Of a DNA stretch of 64,000 nt, positions 36,490-51,451 are shown piece by piece (positions within the stretch are counted from its first letter, which is position 1; every line of letters begins with the position of its first letter). A program made the translations under genes and the position numbers. The DNA is from Pseudomonas asuensis (GTDB lineage: Bacteria; Pseudomonadota; Gammaproteobacteria; Pseudomonadales; Pseudomonadaceae). The stretch spans positions 203,049 to 267,048 of the forward strand of contig NZ_BMNW01000001.1 in NCBI RefSeq assembly GCF_014646755.1, written 5' to 3'. Under the pieces are notes generated by a model. That model was not told where the DNA came from and ran no database searches. It was given only the letters and a program-made list of their open reading frames with translations.

Positions 36490-36516
36490 AAAAAGGGCGG
36501 GTTAACCGCCCTTTGT
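36490..36516. terminator. terminator hairpin after fdxA
   Basis: AAAGGGCGG-TTAA-type loop-CCGCCCTTT (36492-36514), an intrinsic-terminator-like hairpin with AAA/TTT flanks between the convergent fdxA and rpoS genes. Confidence 0.75.
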
Positions 36517-36610
36517 CCCTCCCCTATCATCCTGGCAATCGCACCCTTGGTGGTCACCTAAGCGAGATCTCTCTCGTCCATGCCTGCCTTGTCCTACACA
36601 ATCGCCCATA

Positions 36611-36636
36611 AAAAAGCCCAACTTAATGTCGGGCTC
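36611..36636 (-). terminator. intrinsic terminator of rpoS
   Basis: On the minus strand AGCCCGAC-ATTAA-GTTGGGCT (one G:T pair) is followed by six T, 24 bases beyond the rpoS stop. Confidence 0.8.
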
Positions 36637-36659
36637 ATGTCAGTGCCTAGCAAAAGGGC

Positions 36660-37664
36660 TTATTGAAACAGCGAGTCACTTGATAGGCCATTACGCTCGA
36701 AAATTTCACGTAAGCGCTTGAGTGCCTCAACCTGAATCTGGCGCACCCGCTCTCGAGTCAAGTTAATCTCCTGCCCTACTTCCTCAAGCGTACAGCTTTC
36801 ATGTCCGCGCAAACCGAACCGGCGTACAACCACCTCTCGCTGCTTATCCGTTAGCTCGGAAAGCCACTGGTCAATACTCTGACTAAGGTCTTCATCCTGC
36901 AACAGTTCGCACGGGTCGCTTGGCCGCTCATCGGTAAGCGTATCGAGAAGCGTCTTGTCTGAGTCGGGCCCCAAGGAGACATCGACAGAGCTGATACGTT
37001 CATTGAGTCCCATCATGCGTTTCACCTCTTCTACTGGCTTTTCCAGCAGACAGGCAATTTCTTCAGGCGAGGGCTCATGGTCGAGCTTTTGCGCTAGCTC
37101 ACGAGCAGCCCGCAAGTAGAGATTAAGCTCCTTGACCACATGAATAGGCAAACGAATCGTTCTCGTCTGATTCATGATGGCACGCTCGATGGTCTGTCGT
37201 ATCCACCAAGTCGCATAAGTTGAGAAGCGGAAGCCGCGCTCAGGATCGAATTTTTCTACCGCGCGAATCAACCCCAGATTACCTTCCTCGATCAGATCGA
37301 GCAGGGACAACCCCCGATTCACGTAACGGCGGGCAATCTTCACTACCAGGCGAAGATTGCTTTCGATCATTCGGCAACGGCCAGCGGGATCCCCCTTTTG
37401 CGCCAGCCGCGCAAAATGCACCTCCTCCTCAGGAGAGAGCAATGGAGAGAAACCGATTTCATTAAGATACAACTGAGTCGCATCAAGCGCCCGGCTGTAA
37501 TCGATATGCTTGGTTTGCTTGGACGTGCGTGGTTGAAGTGCTTTAGGCGCATCACCCAGTAGCTGCGATGCATCGAATGAACCTTCTTCGAATGAGACGG
37601 AAGTTTCCAGCAGGAGCACTTCGTCACTCATGTCAAACTCGGGTTCTTTTTTATTAAGTGCCAT
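36660..37664 (-). CDS. rpoS: RpoS, stationary-phase sigma factor
   Basis: A 334-residue sigma-38. Region 1.2/2 reads [24 protein letters not shown] and then [43 protein letters not shown], with the core -10 reading helix [18 protein letters not shown]. Region 4 HTH is [28 protein letters not shown]. Full length and intact. Start at ATG 37664 ([11 protein letters not shown]) with AGGGA upstream; the frame extends to 37712 without alignment. In Pseudomonas the main rpoS promoter lies within nlpD, which is the upstream gene here. Confidence 0.97.
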   Translation of the reverse strand: MALNKKEPEFDMSDEVLLLETSVSFEEGSFDASQLLGDAPKALQPRTSKQTKHIDYSRALDATQLYLNEIGFSPLLSPEEEVHFARLAQKGDPAGRCRMIESNLRLVVKIARRYVNRGLSLLDLIEEGNLGLIRAVEKFDPERGFRFSTYATWWIRQTIERAIMNQTRTIRLPIHVVKELNLYLRAARELAQKLDHEPSPEEIACLLEKPVEEVKRMMGLNERISSVDVSLGPDSDKTLLDTLTDERPSDPCELLQDEDLSQSIDQWLSELTDKQREVVVRRFGLRGHESCTLEEVGQEINLTRERVRQIQVEALKRLREIFERNGLSSDSLFQ

Positions 37665-37769
37665 GATCAATGTCCCTTGCTTGAGTTCGACAACAAGCCC
37701 GGGCGTGATCAATCCCCCTGATTACGCCTGAACCCGTCCCCCTAGCGCTAGAACGGGTCAGACAACGAG

Positions 37770-38690
37770 TCAACGATTTGGCAAATATTGCAGAGGATCT
37801 ACGGGTTTACCTTGCCGGCGAATCTCAAAATGCAGCTTCACCCGGTCGGTTCCTGTAGAACCCATCTCGGCGATTGTTTGCCCGACCTTGACCTGTTGCC
37901 CCTCCCGAACCAGAAGCCTGCGATTATGACCGTATGCACTGACGTAGGTTTCGTTGTGCTTGATAATGATCAGCTCACCGTAACCCCTTAACCCACTGCC
38001 TGCATACACGACGGTTCCACCAGAAGCCGCTAGAACAGGCTGTCCCAAATCTCCGGCTATATCAATGCCTTTATTCAAACTGCCGTTCGAGGAGTAGCGC
38101 GAGATAAGGGTGCCTTTGGCAGGCCAGGCCCAGCCAGCAGAGGATTGGGGAACATTGGCAGTAGGCGTAGTAGCCGGAGGAGCTGTTACCGCAGGAGGAG
38201 CAGCCGGAATGTTCTGAGCTACTGGCGGTGCAGCAGGCGCAGCGGTAGCTGTAGGGGTATTTACAGGTACGGATGCTGTGGCAACAGGCGTAGACGATCC
38301 TGTTTGCGGAGGCCTTCTGGACGTCGTGGCAACCGTACTCGAGCTGCTGCCACCAAAGTTGATTTTCTGACCAACATGAATGACATAGGGGGGAGAAATA
38401 CCATTATGAGCGGCAAGGCTCCGCCAGTCCCATCCATTGCGAGAAGCGATGGCATAGAGCGTATCGCCCCGCCGAACGGTATATTGTCCTTTTGTAACAC
38501 GGTATGTATTTGCCGAGCCACCGGAACGATCAACAACCTGCACGCCTCGGGACGAGGAGCTTGAGCATCCTGATAAGACGAGACTTAGCATCAGAGCCAA
38601 TATCAAGCTGATTCCACTGCCGTTGCGAATCCCTCGCAGCCGGGCCTTAAGAAGCCTCAATCCTTCCCCCTTAGAAAGCCTGTACGTCAA
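37770..38690 (-). CDS. nlpD: NlpD, amidase-activating lipoprotein
   Basis: A 306-residue lipoprotein with lipobox LVLSGC (Cys about 42), a LysM peptidoglycan-binding domain (YTVRRGDTLYAIASRNGWDW), a Pro/Ala/Thr-rich linker, and a degenerate M23 domain. The catalytic residues of LytM are missing: the first motif reads NKGIDIAG and the last KLHFEIR instead of HxH. Family members activate the amidase AmiC during septum splitting rather than cut peptidoglycan. Encoded directly upstream of rpoS, and probably holding its promoter. Confidence 0.93.
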   Translation of the reverse strand: MTYRLSKGEGLRLLKARLRGIRNGSGISLILALMLSLVLSGCSSSSSRGVQVVDRSGGSANTYRVTKGQYTVRRGDTLYAIASRNGWDWRSLAAHNGISPPYVIHVGQKINFGGSSSSTVATTSRRPPQTGSSTPVATASVPVNTPTATAAPAAPPVAQNIPAAPPAVTAPPATTPTANVPQSSAGWAWPAKGTLISRYSSNGSLNKGIDIAGDLGQPVLAASGGTVVYAGSGLRGYGELIIIKHNETYVSAYGHNRRLLVREGQQVKVGQTIAEMGSTGTDRVKLHFEIRRQGKPVDPLQYLPNR

Positions 38691-38751
38691 CGCTAGCCGA
38701 ATTGGCTGCTGTATTGACCATTGCCAATACTATCGTTCCCTGACAAAGGGG

Positions 38752-39429
38752 TCAGGCCAACGGTCCATTCAGAAGTGGAACAAAGCGCACAGAATCGAGC
38801 ACTTTCCGAGAAAATCCCTCTTCTTGACGCTCGATCAGCATCAGTTGCTGCTCTTCGCCTTCACCTACCGGAATCACAAGGCGTCCACCCGGCGCTAGCT
38901 GATCGAGCAGCGCTTGAGGCACCTCACGGGCCGCAGCCGTTACGATAATACCGTTATAGGGAGCTAGCGCTGGCCAGCCCTCCCAACCGTCTCCCCAACG
39001 GAACACGACATTACGTACATTAAGCTCGACCAAGCGCTCCTTAGCTCTGTCCTGAAGTGACTGAATCCGCTCAACGGAGAAAACACGTTCGACCAGCTGC
39101 GCAAGTACCGCCGTCTGGTAGCCAGACCCTGTACCAATCTCCATGACCTTGTCCAGAGGGCCAGCAGCCAGGAGCAGCTCAGTCATACGAGCGACCATGT
39201 ACGGTTGAGAGATGGTCTGGTTATGACCAATAGGAAGCGCCGTGTCTTCATAGGCCCGATGCGCCAGGGCTTCGTCGACGAACAAATGGCGGGGCGTGCG
39301 GCGGATAACCTCTAGTACCTGGGCATTGGAAAGGCCTTCTTCATAAAGCCTTTGGATGAGTCGTTCGCGGGTCCGTTGCGAAGTCATACCAATCCCATAA
39401 CGCTGCATATGCTCTTGCCCCTGACTCAT
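38752..39429 (-). CDS. pcm: Pcm, L-isoaspartyl protein carboxyl methyltransferase
   Basis: A 225-residue SAM-dependent repair enzyme: [38 protein letters not shown] motif [18 protein letters not shown], and [31 protein letters not shown]. It methylates isoaspartyl residues in damaged proteins. The ATG at 39429 overlaps the surE stop by four bases; a shorter start ([10 protein letters not shown], 39387) matches the common family N-terminus. Confidence 0.95.
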   Translation of the reverse strand: MSQGQEHMQRYGIGMTSQRTRERLIQRLYEEGLSNAQVLEVIRRTPRHLFVDEALAHRAYEDTALPIGHNQTISQPYMVARMTELLLAAGPLDKVMEIGTGSGYQTAVLAQLVERVFSVERIQSLQDRAKERLVELNVRNVVFRWGDGWEGWPALAPYNGIIVTAAAREVPQALLDQLAPGGRLVIPVGEGEEQQLMLIERQEEGFSRKVLDSVRFVPLLNGPLA

Positions 39430-40175
39430 CGAAACATCTCCTCTAGAACAGCCAGCCCGGCAAACCCTTCATAAAAGGTCCGGTCCAGTTGTAGCGGCGT
39501 AATCGATACGTAACCTTGCATCACCGCATGAAAATCCGTGTCCGAGCCGCTATCTTCAGCATCACCCGCAACAGCGATCCAGTATCCCTCCTTGCCCCTG
39601 GGATTGACGTCCCTGACAGGCGGCTTGGCACGTGCACGATGGCCTAACCGTGTCAGCCGAACCCCTTTTATGTGCTCAAGCGGCAAGTTGGGTATGTTGA
39701 CATTCAGCACCGTACGCGGCGGTAGATCAAGCTGCGTATGGGCTTCGACAATCTGCCGAGCGATCTGCGCAGCCGCCGGAAGATTATCGGGAAGCCGTGA
39801 CAAGAGCGAGAAGGCAAAGGCCGGGCGGTCCAAAAAGCGACCTTCCAATGCGGCGGCCACTGTTCCCGAGTATAGAACGTCATCGCCCAGGTTGGCGCCC
39901 AGGTTGATCCCTGATACGACCATATCCGGCGTATGCTCCAGCAAACCATTGATGCCCAGGTGCACACAGTCGGTAGGCGTACCGTTTATACCGATATACC
40001 CGTTGGGTAAACGCTGTGGATGCAAGGGTCGATCAAGCGTCAAGGCGCTGCTTATCCCACTCATATCCGTCAAGGGTGCTACTACAGTGCACTCGGCATA
40101 GCCTTCCAGCGCTGCATGCAAGGCAGCAATGCCAGGCGAGAGAACACCGTCATCGTTGGCAATCAGAAGTCGCAT
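39426..40175 (-). CDS. surE: SurE, 5'/3'-nucleotidase
   Basis: A 249-residue SurE phosphatase with the metal-binding start [19 protein letters not shown], the Asn/Ser metal loop [25 protein letters not shown], and [24 protein letters not shown]. It dephosphorylates nucleoside monophosphates and acts in stationary-phase survival. Overlaps truD by 13 bases and pcm by 4, forming the conserved truD-surE-pcm-nlpD transcription order. Confidence 0.96.
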   Translation of the reverse strand: MRLLIANDDGVLSPGIAALHAALEGYAECTVVAPLTDMSGISSALTLDRPLHPQRLPNGYIGINGTPTDCVHLGINGLLEHTPDMVVSGINLGANLGDDVLYSGTVAAALEGRFLDRPAFAFSLLSRLPDNLPAAAQIARQIVEAHTQLDLPPRTVLNVNIPNLPLEHIKGVRLTRLGHRARAKPPVRDVNPRGKEGYWIAVAGDAEDSGSDTDFHAVMQGYVSITPLQLDRTFYEGFAGLAVLEEMFR

Positions 40176-41221
40176 GGAGTATCCGTCTGTCCTGCCGTGC
40201 CCAGCGAGACAAGCTCACGCACTACAACGGTAGCAAAGCAGCCAGCCGGCAGGACGAAGTCAAGTTGCAGAATGTCAGGTTCGGGATAATGCCATGACAG
40301 TCCGTTAATAGGGAGGCGAAGAATGCGCCGTTCATGCCGAAGCCCTGCATTACCGAGCCAAGCGGACAATTCGGCAGCATCAGCGGCCACACCTTGTTCT
40401 TCCTGTTGGACTGAGCCACCCGCCGGTGAGTCACCTTCTCCCCAGAGAGGACCGGTAGGATGAAGATCAAGGGCCGCCAGTCGTGGATCAGAACACTCCG
40501 CCTCACCCGCAGGAAAGAAACTGCGGCTATCCGTGAATGCCAGCAGATCTCCAACCCTTGCGGTATTCCAGTTCCCAGCAGTCACTCGCTGAGCCAAAAT
40601 TTGATTGAACAGGTAACTGCGAGCAGCAGACAGGATGCGTGAACGACGATTACGCTGCTCGGGTAATGAGCCTTGCTGCGCAAAGTGCCTCGCTTCATCC
40701 AGATTGCCACCGTCGTACCCAAAGCGCTGCAACCCAAAATAATTCGGTACGCCTTCTGTAGCCATCTTGCTTAGCCGCTCTTCAAGCATGCGCTTGTCAG
40801 CAAGCAGTTCAGTCAGCCTGAGCGTAAACCCGTTCGCTGCATGAGCGCCACGCTGGAGCTTGCGGCGATGCCTGACGCGCTTCAGGATACTCAGGGCATC
40901 ACTCTCAGCCGCGCTCAATTCAGGATCGGTTTTTCCCGGAAGATGCAGACTGAACCACTGCCGTGTAAGCGCCTGTTTATCCTTGAGGCCGGCATAACTG
41001 ATGGCCCTTAGCGGCACGCCTGCAGCACGCGCTAAACGCCGCGCAGCTTCTTCCGTGTTAAGCCCTCGTTTTTCAATCCAGAGCCAAAGGTGCTCACCCT
41101 CCCCCTCCAGGGGAATATCCAGCACCTCGTTTACCTGGAAGTCTTCAGCAGTAGCCTTTAATACCGCGGTACCACAGGCGGGTCCATGGGCTGTTGGCCC
41201 CAGCAGATCTAATTCAGTCAT
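40163..41221 (-). CDS. truD: TruD, tRNA pseudouridine-13 synthase
   Basis: A 352-residue TruD. The catalytic motif [22 protein letters not shown] contains the nucleophile Asp (about residue 81); the N-terminal [28 protein letters not shown] and the [17 protein letters not shown] motif are characteristic. It makes pseudouridine 13 in tRNA-Glu. Overlaps ispF by four bases. Confidence 0.95.
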   Translation of the reverse strand: MTELDLLGPTAHGPACGTAVLKATAEDFQVNEVLDIPLEGEGEHLWLWIEKRGLNTEEAARRLARAAGVPLRAISYAGLKDKQALTRQWFSLHLPGKTDPELSAAESDALSILKRVRHRRKLQRGAHAANGFTLRLTELLADKRMLEERLSKMATEGVPNYFGLQRFGYDGGNLDEARHFAQQGSLPEQRNRRSRILSAARSYLFNQILAQRVTAGNWNTARVGDLLAFTDSRSFFPAGEAECSDPRLAALDLHPTGPLWGEGDSPAGGSVQQEEQGVAADAAELSAWLGNAGLRHERRILRLPINGLSWHYPEPDILQLDFVLPAGCFATVVVRELVSLGTAGQTDTPCDF

Positions 41222-41691
41222 ACCGGAAGCAACAACGCTACGGCATGAACGGCAATGCCTTCTTCACGACCGACAAAACCCAAGCGTTCCGTAGTGGTTG
41301 CTTTTACATTGACTTGATCAAGCTCAACCTGCAGATCTTCTGCGATCGCACGACGCATGGCATCGATATGAGGTGCCATTTTGGGTGCTTGAGCGATGAT
41401 CGTCGCGTCTATATTACCCACTTTAAATCCTTTCTCTCGAACCAGGCCGACCACATGACGCAGTAACGCACGGCTATCAGCACCTTTGAACTGCGGGTCG
41501 GTATCCGGAAAGTGCTTGCCAATATCGCCTAGCGCGACCGCGCCCAGCAGGGCATCTGCCAGTGCATGCAGGACAACGTCACCGTCCGAGTGAGCAACCA
41601 GTCCAGAAGTGTGAGGGATTTGTACACCGCCCAGCGTGATGAAGTTACCCTCACCGAAACGATGTACATCATAGCCGTGGCCAATTCGCAT
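41218..41691 (-). CDS. ispF: IspF, MECDP synthase
   Basis: A 157-residue 2-C-methyl-D-erythritol 2,4-cyclodiphosphate synthase of the MEP isoprenoid pathway. Metal-binding GHGYDVHRF (Asp, His), [18 protein letters not shown] and [11 protein letters not shown] are present, with the C-terminal [20 protein letters not shown]. The separate ispD is encoded at 46269, so the two enzymes are not fused here. Confidence 0.96.
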   Translation of the reverse strand: MRIGHGYDVHRFGEGNFITLGGVQIPHTSGLVAHSDGDVVLHALADALLGAVALGDIGKHFPDTDPQFKGADSRALLRHVVGLVREKGFKVGNIDATIIAQAPKMAPHIDAMRRAIAEDLQVELDQVNVKATTTERLGFVGREEGIAVHAVALLLPV

Positions 41692-41695
41692 AAAT

Positions 41696-41720
41696 AAAAA
41701 CGCCCTGAAGGATCAGGGCG
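41696..41720 (-). terminator. intrinsic terminator of fghA
   Basis: On the minus strand CGCCCTGA-TCCT-TCAGGGCG followed by a T-run (TTTTTATTT). It lies between the fghA stop (41776) and the ispF start (41691). Confidence 0.85.
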
Positions 41721-41775
41721 CCAATTCTACCGGGGTAATCCATAAACGTCGCCGTTACCGAGCACGCAAGCTTAA

Positions 41776-42627
41776 TCAATCGATAAGCGCGCGGGCATGA
41801 TGACGCAAATGCTCCTCGATAAAGGTTGCGACAAAATAATAGCTATGGTCGTAACCAGGCTGCAGACGCAGGGTCAATGGATGACCGACACGCGTAGCCA
41901 CCTGCTCCAGCGCTTCCGGCTTAAGCTGCTCTGAAAGAAAACTATCTTGCTCGCCCTGGTCCACGAGAACGGGCAGCCGCTCCTGCGCCTCTTCCATCAG
42001 CGCACACGCATCCCACTCAGCCCAACTGGTACGATCTTCACCCAGATAATTGGAGAAAGCCTTTTGTCCCCAAGGGCAATTCATGGGATTAACGATAGGC
42101 GAAAATGCTGAAACCGAGAGATACATCCCTGGATTACGCAGGGCACAAATCAGAGCACCATGACCGCCCATCGAGTGGCCACTCACACCGCGCCTGTCCG
42201 AAACTGGGAAGTTGGCTTCGATTACAGCAGGCAGTTCCTTCACAACGTAATCGTACATCCTATAGTGCCTGGCCCAGGGCTCACGGGTCGCATTAAGATA
42301 GAAGCCCGCACCAAGGCCAAAGTCCCACGCGCCCTGTGCATCATCAGGCACATCCGGACCACGCGGGCTCGTGTCGGGAGCAACCAGTACCAACCCCAAC
42401 TCAGCAGCAACCCGATGGGCGCCCGCCTTTTGCATGAAGTTTTCATCAGTACAGGTTAGCCCTGACAGCCAGTAAAGGGCTGGCAGCGGTGTTTTCTGTT
42501 CTGCCTGGGGAGGAAGATAGATGGCAAAGGTCATCTCGCAGCCTAAGACAGCCGACTGATGCTTGTAACGCTTATGCCAGCCACCAAAAGACTTCTGGCA
42601 GGAGACCAGTTCCAGCGTATTGCTCAT
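41776..42627 (-). CDS. fghA: FghA, S-formylglutathione hydrolase
   Basis: A 283-residue esterase of the alpha/beta-hydrolase fold. Nucleophile [10 protein letters not shown] (Ser about 149), [19 protein letters not shown] with the family Cys, the Asp in [10 protein letters not shown] and His in GYDHSYYF. It hydrolyses S-formylglutathione to formate and glutathione, the second step of formaldehyde detoxification after AdhC, encoded just upstream. Confidence 0.95.
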   Translation of the reverse strand: MSNTLELVSCQKSFGGWHKRYKHQSAVLGCEMTFAIYLPPQAEQKTPLPALYWLSGLTCTDENFMQKAGAHRVAAELGLVLVAPDTSPRGPDVPDDAQGAWDFGLGAGFYLNATREPWARHYRMYDYVVKELPAVIEANFPVSDRRGVSGHSMGGHGALICALRNPGMYLSVSAFSPIVNPMNCPWGQKAFSNYLGEDRTSWAEWDACALMEEAQERLPVLVDQGEQDSFLSEQLKPEALEQVATRVGHPLTLRLQPGYDHSYYFVATFIEEHLRHHARALID

Positions 42628-42650
42628 GAATAACTCCTTGCACGCCGAAA

Positions 42651-42680
42651 CAGGCCCGACACATCAAAATGTCGGGCCTG
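42651..42680 (-). terminator. 11-bp hairpin between adhC and fghA
   Basis: CAGGCCCGACA (42651-42661) and TGTCGGGCCTG (42670-42680) form a perfect 11-bp stem around an 8-base loop, within the 60-base gap. Only three T follow on the minus strand. It may partly terminate or process the adhC-fghA transcript and lower or uncouple fghA expression. Confidence 0.65.
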
Positions 42681-42687
42681 AGCATGA

Positions 42688-43848
<1,161 letters not shown>

Positions 43849-43904
43849 TTATTCAGTTAATAATCCGACGTTCTGCAATATATTATTGCCATACAGGGAT
43901 AATC

Positions 43905-44789
43905 ATGAATGCCTGGGAAGGCCTTGATGAGTTTGTTGCGGTTGCTGAAGCAGGTCACTTCAGCCTAGCAGCTGAACGGCTTCGTGTTTCCTCATCACAT
44001 GTCAGTCGACAGATCGCACGGCTGGAAGAGCGCTTGCAGACACGTCTGTTTTATCGCAGTACGCGTAGTGTGGTGCTTACCGAAGCCGGGCAAACATTCC
44101 TCCAGCACTGCCAGCGCTTGCAGGATGCCCGCGAAGAAGCACTTCGCGCCGTCAGTGACTTATCCAGCGAACCCAAGGGACTGCTGCGCATGACTTGCGC
44201 GGTTACCTATGGCGAGCGCTTTATCGCTCCGCTATTAAATAGTTTTATGGCATTGCATCCGCAATTGCGCCTTGAAATAGAGCTATCCAATCGTACGCTG
44301 GATCTTGTGCAGGAAGGCTTCGATCTGGCAATTCGCCTGGGCCGACTAAACGATTCTCAGCTTATTGCAACCAAGCTGGCGCCACGCATCATGTACCTGT
44401 GCGCTGCCCCGCGTTATCTGGAACGCTTCGGAGCTCCTCATGCTCTGTCAGAGCTGGCGCGGCATAATTGCCTGATCGGTAATAGCGATATCTGGAGTTT
44501 TCAGGAGAATGGCAGAGAAGCCCCCGTTAAGGTTGCAGGAAACTGGCGATGCAATAGTGGTCAGGCTGTTCTGGACGCAGCGCTGAGAGGTTTTGGCCTT
44601 TGTCAGCTGCCTGATTACTATGTAGCGCCTCACCTTGCACGAGGGGAACTGGTATCCCTGCTGGAAAACCGACAACCGCCTAATACAGGAGTATGGGCGC
44701 TTTACCCTCAGCGACGTCATCTATCTCCAAAGGTCAGACAGCTGGTGGACTATCTCAAAAGCAATTTGCCAGCCTATCTTCAGAACTGA
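43905..44789 (+). CDS. gfnR: GfnR-like LysR regulator of formaldehyde detoxification
   Basis: A 294-residue LysR-family protein. HTH is LDEFVAVAEAGHFSLAAERLRVSSSHVSRQIARLE in the first 40 residues; the effector domain (LLRMTCAVTYGERFIAPLL, GFDLAIRLGRLNDSQLIATKL) is of the CrgA/DsdC-like branch. It is divergent from adhC with about 100 bases between, the arrangement of P. aeruginosa PA3630 (GfnR), which senses glutathione-formaldehyde stress and activates adhC-fghA. Assignment rests on this context. Confidence 0.88.
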   Translation: MNAWEGLDEFVAVAEAGHFSLAAERLRVSSSHVSRQIARLEERLQTRLFYRSTRSVVLTEAGQTFLQHCQRLQDAREEALRAVSDLSSEPKGLLRMTCAVTYGERFIAPLLNSFMALHPQLRLEIELSNRTLDLVQEGFDLAIRLGRLNDSQLIATKLAPRIMYLCAAPRYLERFGAPHALSELARHNCLIGNSDIWSFQENGREAPVKVAGNWRCNSGQAVLDAALRGFGLCQLPDYYVAPHLARGELVSLLENRQPPNTGVWALYPQRRHLSPKVRQLVDYLKSNLPAYLQN

Positions 44790-45097
44790 AGTTTTATCTC
44801 ATCACCGTTCGGTTATCCGCACCATACGTCCAACGGTTGGAACCCGCCGATGCCTGGCTCGTCGTACCTATATGGAACATGAAAGGGTCATGCTCCAAAC
44901 AGGCGAATCCTAGAAGTCAGGACGCTCCCGCTTTCTAAGTTTTTGTATCGAGACCCTCTAAAGCGATATGAAACTGGAAGTGAGCAGACCTTCTTCTTTA
45001 CGAGATTCATCGAGGAGCTGGTTCAGCCTAATGCATCCCAGGCGCCAGACCCCTTAGCAGTTGACGAACCCTCCATAACCATAGCGAGGAAGCCGCC
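44790..45097. other. 308-base gene-free stretch upstream of the baeRF3 gene
   Basis: No convincing coding frame. The only pattern I note is GGAAC-N16-CGTC (GGAAC at 44839-44843, CGTC at 44860-44863), resembling an extracytoplasmic-function sigma-factor promoter on the plus strand. A ribosome site (GAGGA) precedes the next gene. The rest shows nothing I can interpret. Confidence 0.35.
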
Positions 45098-46264
45098 ATG
45101 TACGGACCCATCACCAAAGCAACATTGGCTGAACTCATGGAAAAGCATGAGCCGCCATGCCTGTCGATCTACATGCCTACGCATCGTAGTTTTCCAGAGC
45201 GCACTCAGGACCCGATCCGATTCAAGAATCTGGTCCGCGATTTGAAAGCCTCGTTGGAACAACAATTCCCAGACGTCCCTAGCGACACGCTGCTCAGGCC
45301 GTTTGATGAGTTGGTTGATAACCGTGATTTCTGGAATCACACCCGTGATGGCGTTGCTGTATTTGGTGGCAAAGATTACTTCATGGTCTATCCGCTTCAG
45401 CGCAAAGTGCCAGAAGTTGCAATCGTCAACTCTCATCACTATCTGAAGCCCATTCTTCGGATCGCTCAATCAGCAGATCGGTATCAGATCCTGTGCCTTT
45501 CCCGTAATCAGGTCCGCCTGTTTGAGGGTAATCGAGACGTGCTGGATGAGGTTGAATTAGCGCCTGAGGTCCCCCGTAACCAAGACGAGGCGCTAGGCTC
45601 CGAGCTGACGCCTAAGGATCAGATTGGCAACACTAACGGCTTTGGTGCAGCTGGTGAGCGTGGCGATCCCATGATCCATGGCTCTGGAGGAAGTGGTAAG
45701 CAAGAGCAGATCGACATCGACTGTGAGCGCTTCTTCCGCGCTGTTGACCGAGCGATTACTGAACACCACTCAAAACCTTCTGGGCTCCCCCTCATAGTGG
45801 CTGCTCTACCAGAAAACCAGACTGTGTTCCGTCATGTCAGCCATAACCAACAGCTTCTTGAACAGGGTATTTCCATCGGGCAAGGCGCTTTAGACACTGA
45901 AATGCTGCGCCAGGAAAGCTGGAAGCTGATGGAGCCTATGTATCTGAAGCGCTTGAATGGCATTCTTGATCAGTACGGGGAATCCCGTGGTCAAGGCCTA
46001 GCTTCTGATCAGCTTGAAGAAATTGGCAAAGCTACTGCTGAAAGTCGTGTAGCCATGCTGCTGGTGGAGGCCGACCGCCAGATCCCTGGACTACTTAATC
46101 GAGAAAGCGGTGAGCTGCACCCGTCTAAGCCTGCTGGCGCTGAAACAGCCGATGTGCTGGATGAGCTTATTACGTACGTCATGGAGCATGGCGGCGATGT
46201 AGTCGTCGTACCCCGTGAGCGTATGCCATGCAAAACTGGCGCAGCGGCAGTTTATCGTTTCTAA
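45098..46264 (+). CDS. baeRF3-domain protein (bacterial release-factor-like)
   Basis: A 388-residue protein with the pattern of the bacterial archaeo-eukaryotic release factor family 3: N-terminal PCLSIYMPTHRSFPERTQDPIRFKNLV, then VAVFGGKDYFMVYPL, YQILCLSRNQVRLFEGN, and the C-terminal VAMLLVEADRQIPG and VVVVPRERMP segments. It is an eRF1-like middle/N-domain homologue proposed to act on stalled ribosomes or peptidyl-tRNA; no member's reaction is certain to me. I see no GGQ tripeptide; GGK occurs at the corresponding sort of loop. It is inserted between gfnR and ispD, an accessory position. Confidence 0.8.
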   Translation: MYGPITKATLAELMEKHEPPCLSIYMPTHRSFPERTQDPIRFKNLVRDLKASLEQQFPDVPSDTLLRPFDELVDNRDFWNHTRDGVAVFGGKDYFMVYPLQRKVPEVAIVNSHHYLKPILRIAQSADRYQILCLSRNQVRLFEGNRDVLDEVELAPEVPRNQDEALGSELTPKDQIGNTNGFGAAGERGDPMIHGSGGSGKQEQIDIDCERFFRAVDRAITEHHSKPSGLPLIVAALPENQTVFRHVSHNQQLLEQGISIGQGALDTEMLRQESWKLMEPMYLKRLNGILDQYGESRGQGLASDQLEEIGKATAESRVAMLLVEADRQIPGLLNRESGELHPSKPAGAETADVLDELITYVMEHGGDVVVVPRERMPCKTGAAAVYRF

Positions 46265-46268
46265 GAGG

Positions 46269-47000
46269 CTAAACAGTGGGCGTCGGCTCATGCCGACGCT
46301 CGCGCCAAAGCTGTGTTAGCCAGACCAGATCTTCAGGACGCGTAATCTTGATGTTGTCACTTCGTCCTTCTATTACTCGTGGCCTATAGCCGGCCCACTC
46401 CATCGCAGAGGCCTCGTCAGTAATCATGACGCCTGCAGCTAACGCATCACTGAGCGTTTGTCTCAGGTGACCCAAGCGAAACATTTGAGGTGTATATGCT
46501 TGCCAAATCACACTGCGATCTACTGTCACCTCAACCCGCCCATAAGGGTCGACACGCTTCAAGGTATCTTTGACCGGAACGGCCAGTAACCCCCCCACCT
46601 CGTCGTCAGCCAGCTCACATAACAAGCGATCAACATCACCCTGGCACAGATTAGGCCTTGCTGCATCATGCACCAACACCCAGTCCGAGTCAGAGGCGCC
46701 GCATACTGCCAATTGAAGCAGACCACTCAAAACGGAGTCAGCGCGCTCTTTTCCTCCTGCTGCTCGAGTGATCCGATGATCAGATGCACACGCCAGATCA
46801 GGCCACCACCTGTCATCAGCAGCCAGACTAACGACTAGGCCTTGCAAAGAAGGATGATGCAATAAGGCAGAGAGCGTATGTTCAATGACAGTACGCCCAG
46901 CAAGATCCAGGTATTGTTTAGGCCGGTCAGCACGCATACGCGAACCAATGCCCGCAGCGGGTACGACGGCCCAGAAAGAAGGTAAGGCTTTGTTTATCAT
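46269..47000 (-). CDS. ispD: IspD, MEP cytidylyltransferase
   Basis: A 243-residue 2-C-methyl-D-erythritol 4-phosphate cytidylyltransferase. Nucleotide-binding AVVPAAGIGSRMRADRPKQYLDLAGRTVIEHTL near the N-terminus, WVLVHDAARPNLCQ and the terminal DNIKITRPEDL are characteristic. Acts in the MEP pathway with IspF. Overlaps ftsB by four bases; convergent with the baeRF3 gene, the ends four bases apart. Confidence 0.95.
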   Translation of the reverse strand: MINKALPSFWAVVPAAGIGSRMRADRPKQYLDLAGRTVIEHTLSALLHHPSLQGLVVSLAADDRWWPDLACASDHRITRAAGGKERADSVLSGLLQLAVCGASDSDWVLVHDAARPNLCQGDVDRLLCELADDEVGGLLAVPVKDTLKRVDPYGRVEVTVDRSVIWQAYTPQMFRLGHLRQTLSDALAAGVMITDEASAMEWAGYRPRVIEGRSDNIKITRPEDLVWLTQLWRERRHEPTPTV

Positions 47001-47275
47001 TTGGATTGTAGGTAAAGGGTTTCGCCTTCTCTGACCATGCCAAGCTCATGGCGAGCGCGCTCTTCAACCGTCTCCATTCCCTTCTTCAACTCGGCAACTT
47101 CTGCCTCAAGAATCCGGTTACGTTCGAGCAGTTGCTTGTTTTCTTCATCCTGGCTGGAAATCTGCTCACGCAGCTCCTTTACCTGCGCCAAGCTGCCATC
47201 GCCCACCCACAGACGATACTGCAGGCCGGCTAGCGCAATGATCAGGACAGGAAACAACCAGTAAGGGCTACGCAT
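46997..47275 (-). CDS. ftsB: FtsB, cell-division protein
   Basis: A 92-residue bitopic protein: short cytosolic start, membrane helix (YWLFPVLIIALAGLQYRLWVG), then a periplasmic leucine-zipper coiled coil (LREQISSQDEENKQLLERNRILEAEVAELK) and a conserved tail (EERARHELGMVREGETLYLQ). It forms the FtsQLB complex that licenses septal peptidoglycan synthesis. Conserved position between eno and ispD. Confidence 0.95.
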   Translation of the reverse strand: MRSPYWLFPVLIIALAGLQYRLWVGDGSLAQVKELREQISSQDEENKQLLERNRILEAEVAELKKGMETVEERARHELGMVREGETLYLQSK

Positions 47276-47437
47276 TGGCTTTACAGTTCAAAGCAACAAA
47301 TTAGAGAGCTAATGAGAACACACTTAAAACAAAAGCAGGAAGGAAATGATGCTTATATCGATAAGCGACACCTCAATCCTGCTCTTTTTAACACATCACT
47401 TCACAACAGAGAGCAGCCCGGGCCGCTCCCAGTGAAC

Positions 47438-51394
<3,957 letters not shown>

Positions 51395-51451
51395 TTACGT
51401 AAACAACAAGTGCGGTACAAGACGGGAGCGTAGTCTACAACAAACTGCCTT

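Noticed and set aside
37770-38690. NlpD as an active M23 peptidoglycan hydrolase
   Set aside because: The zinc-binding and catalytic His/Asp motifs are degenerate (NKGIDIAG, KLHFEIR), matching the NlpD activator type.
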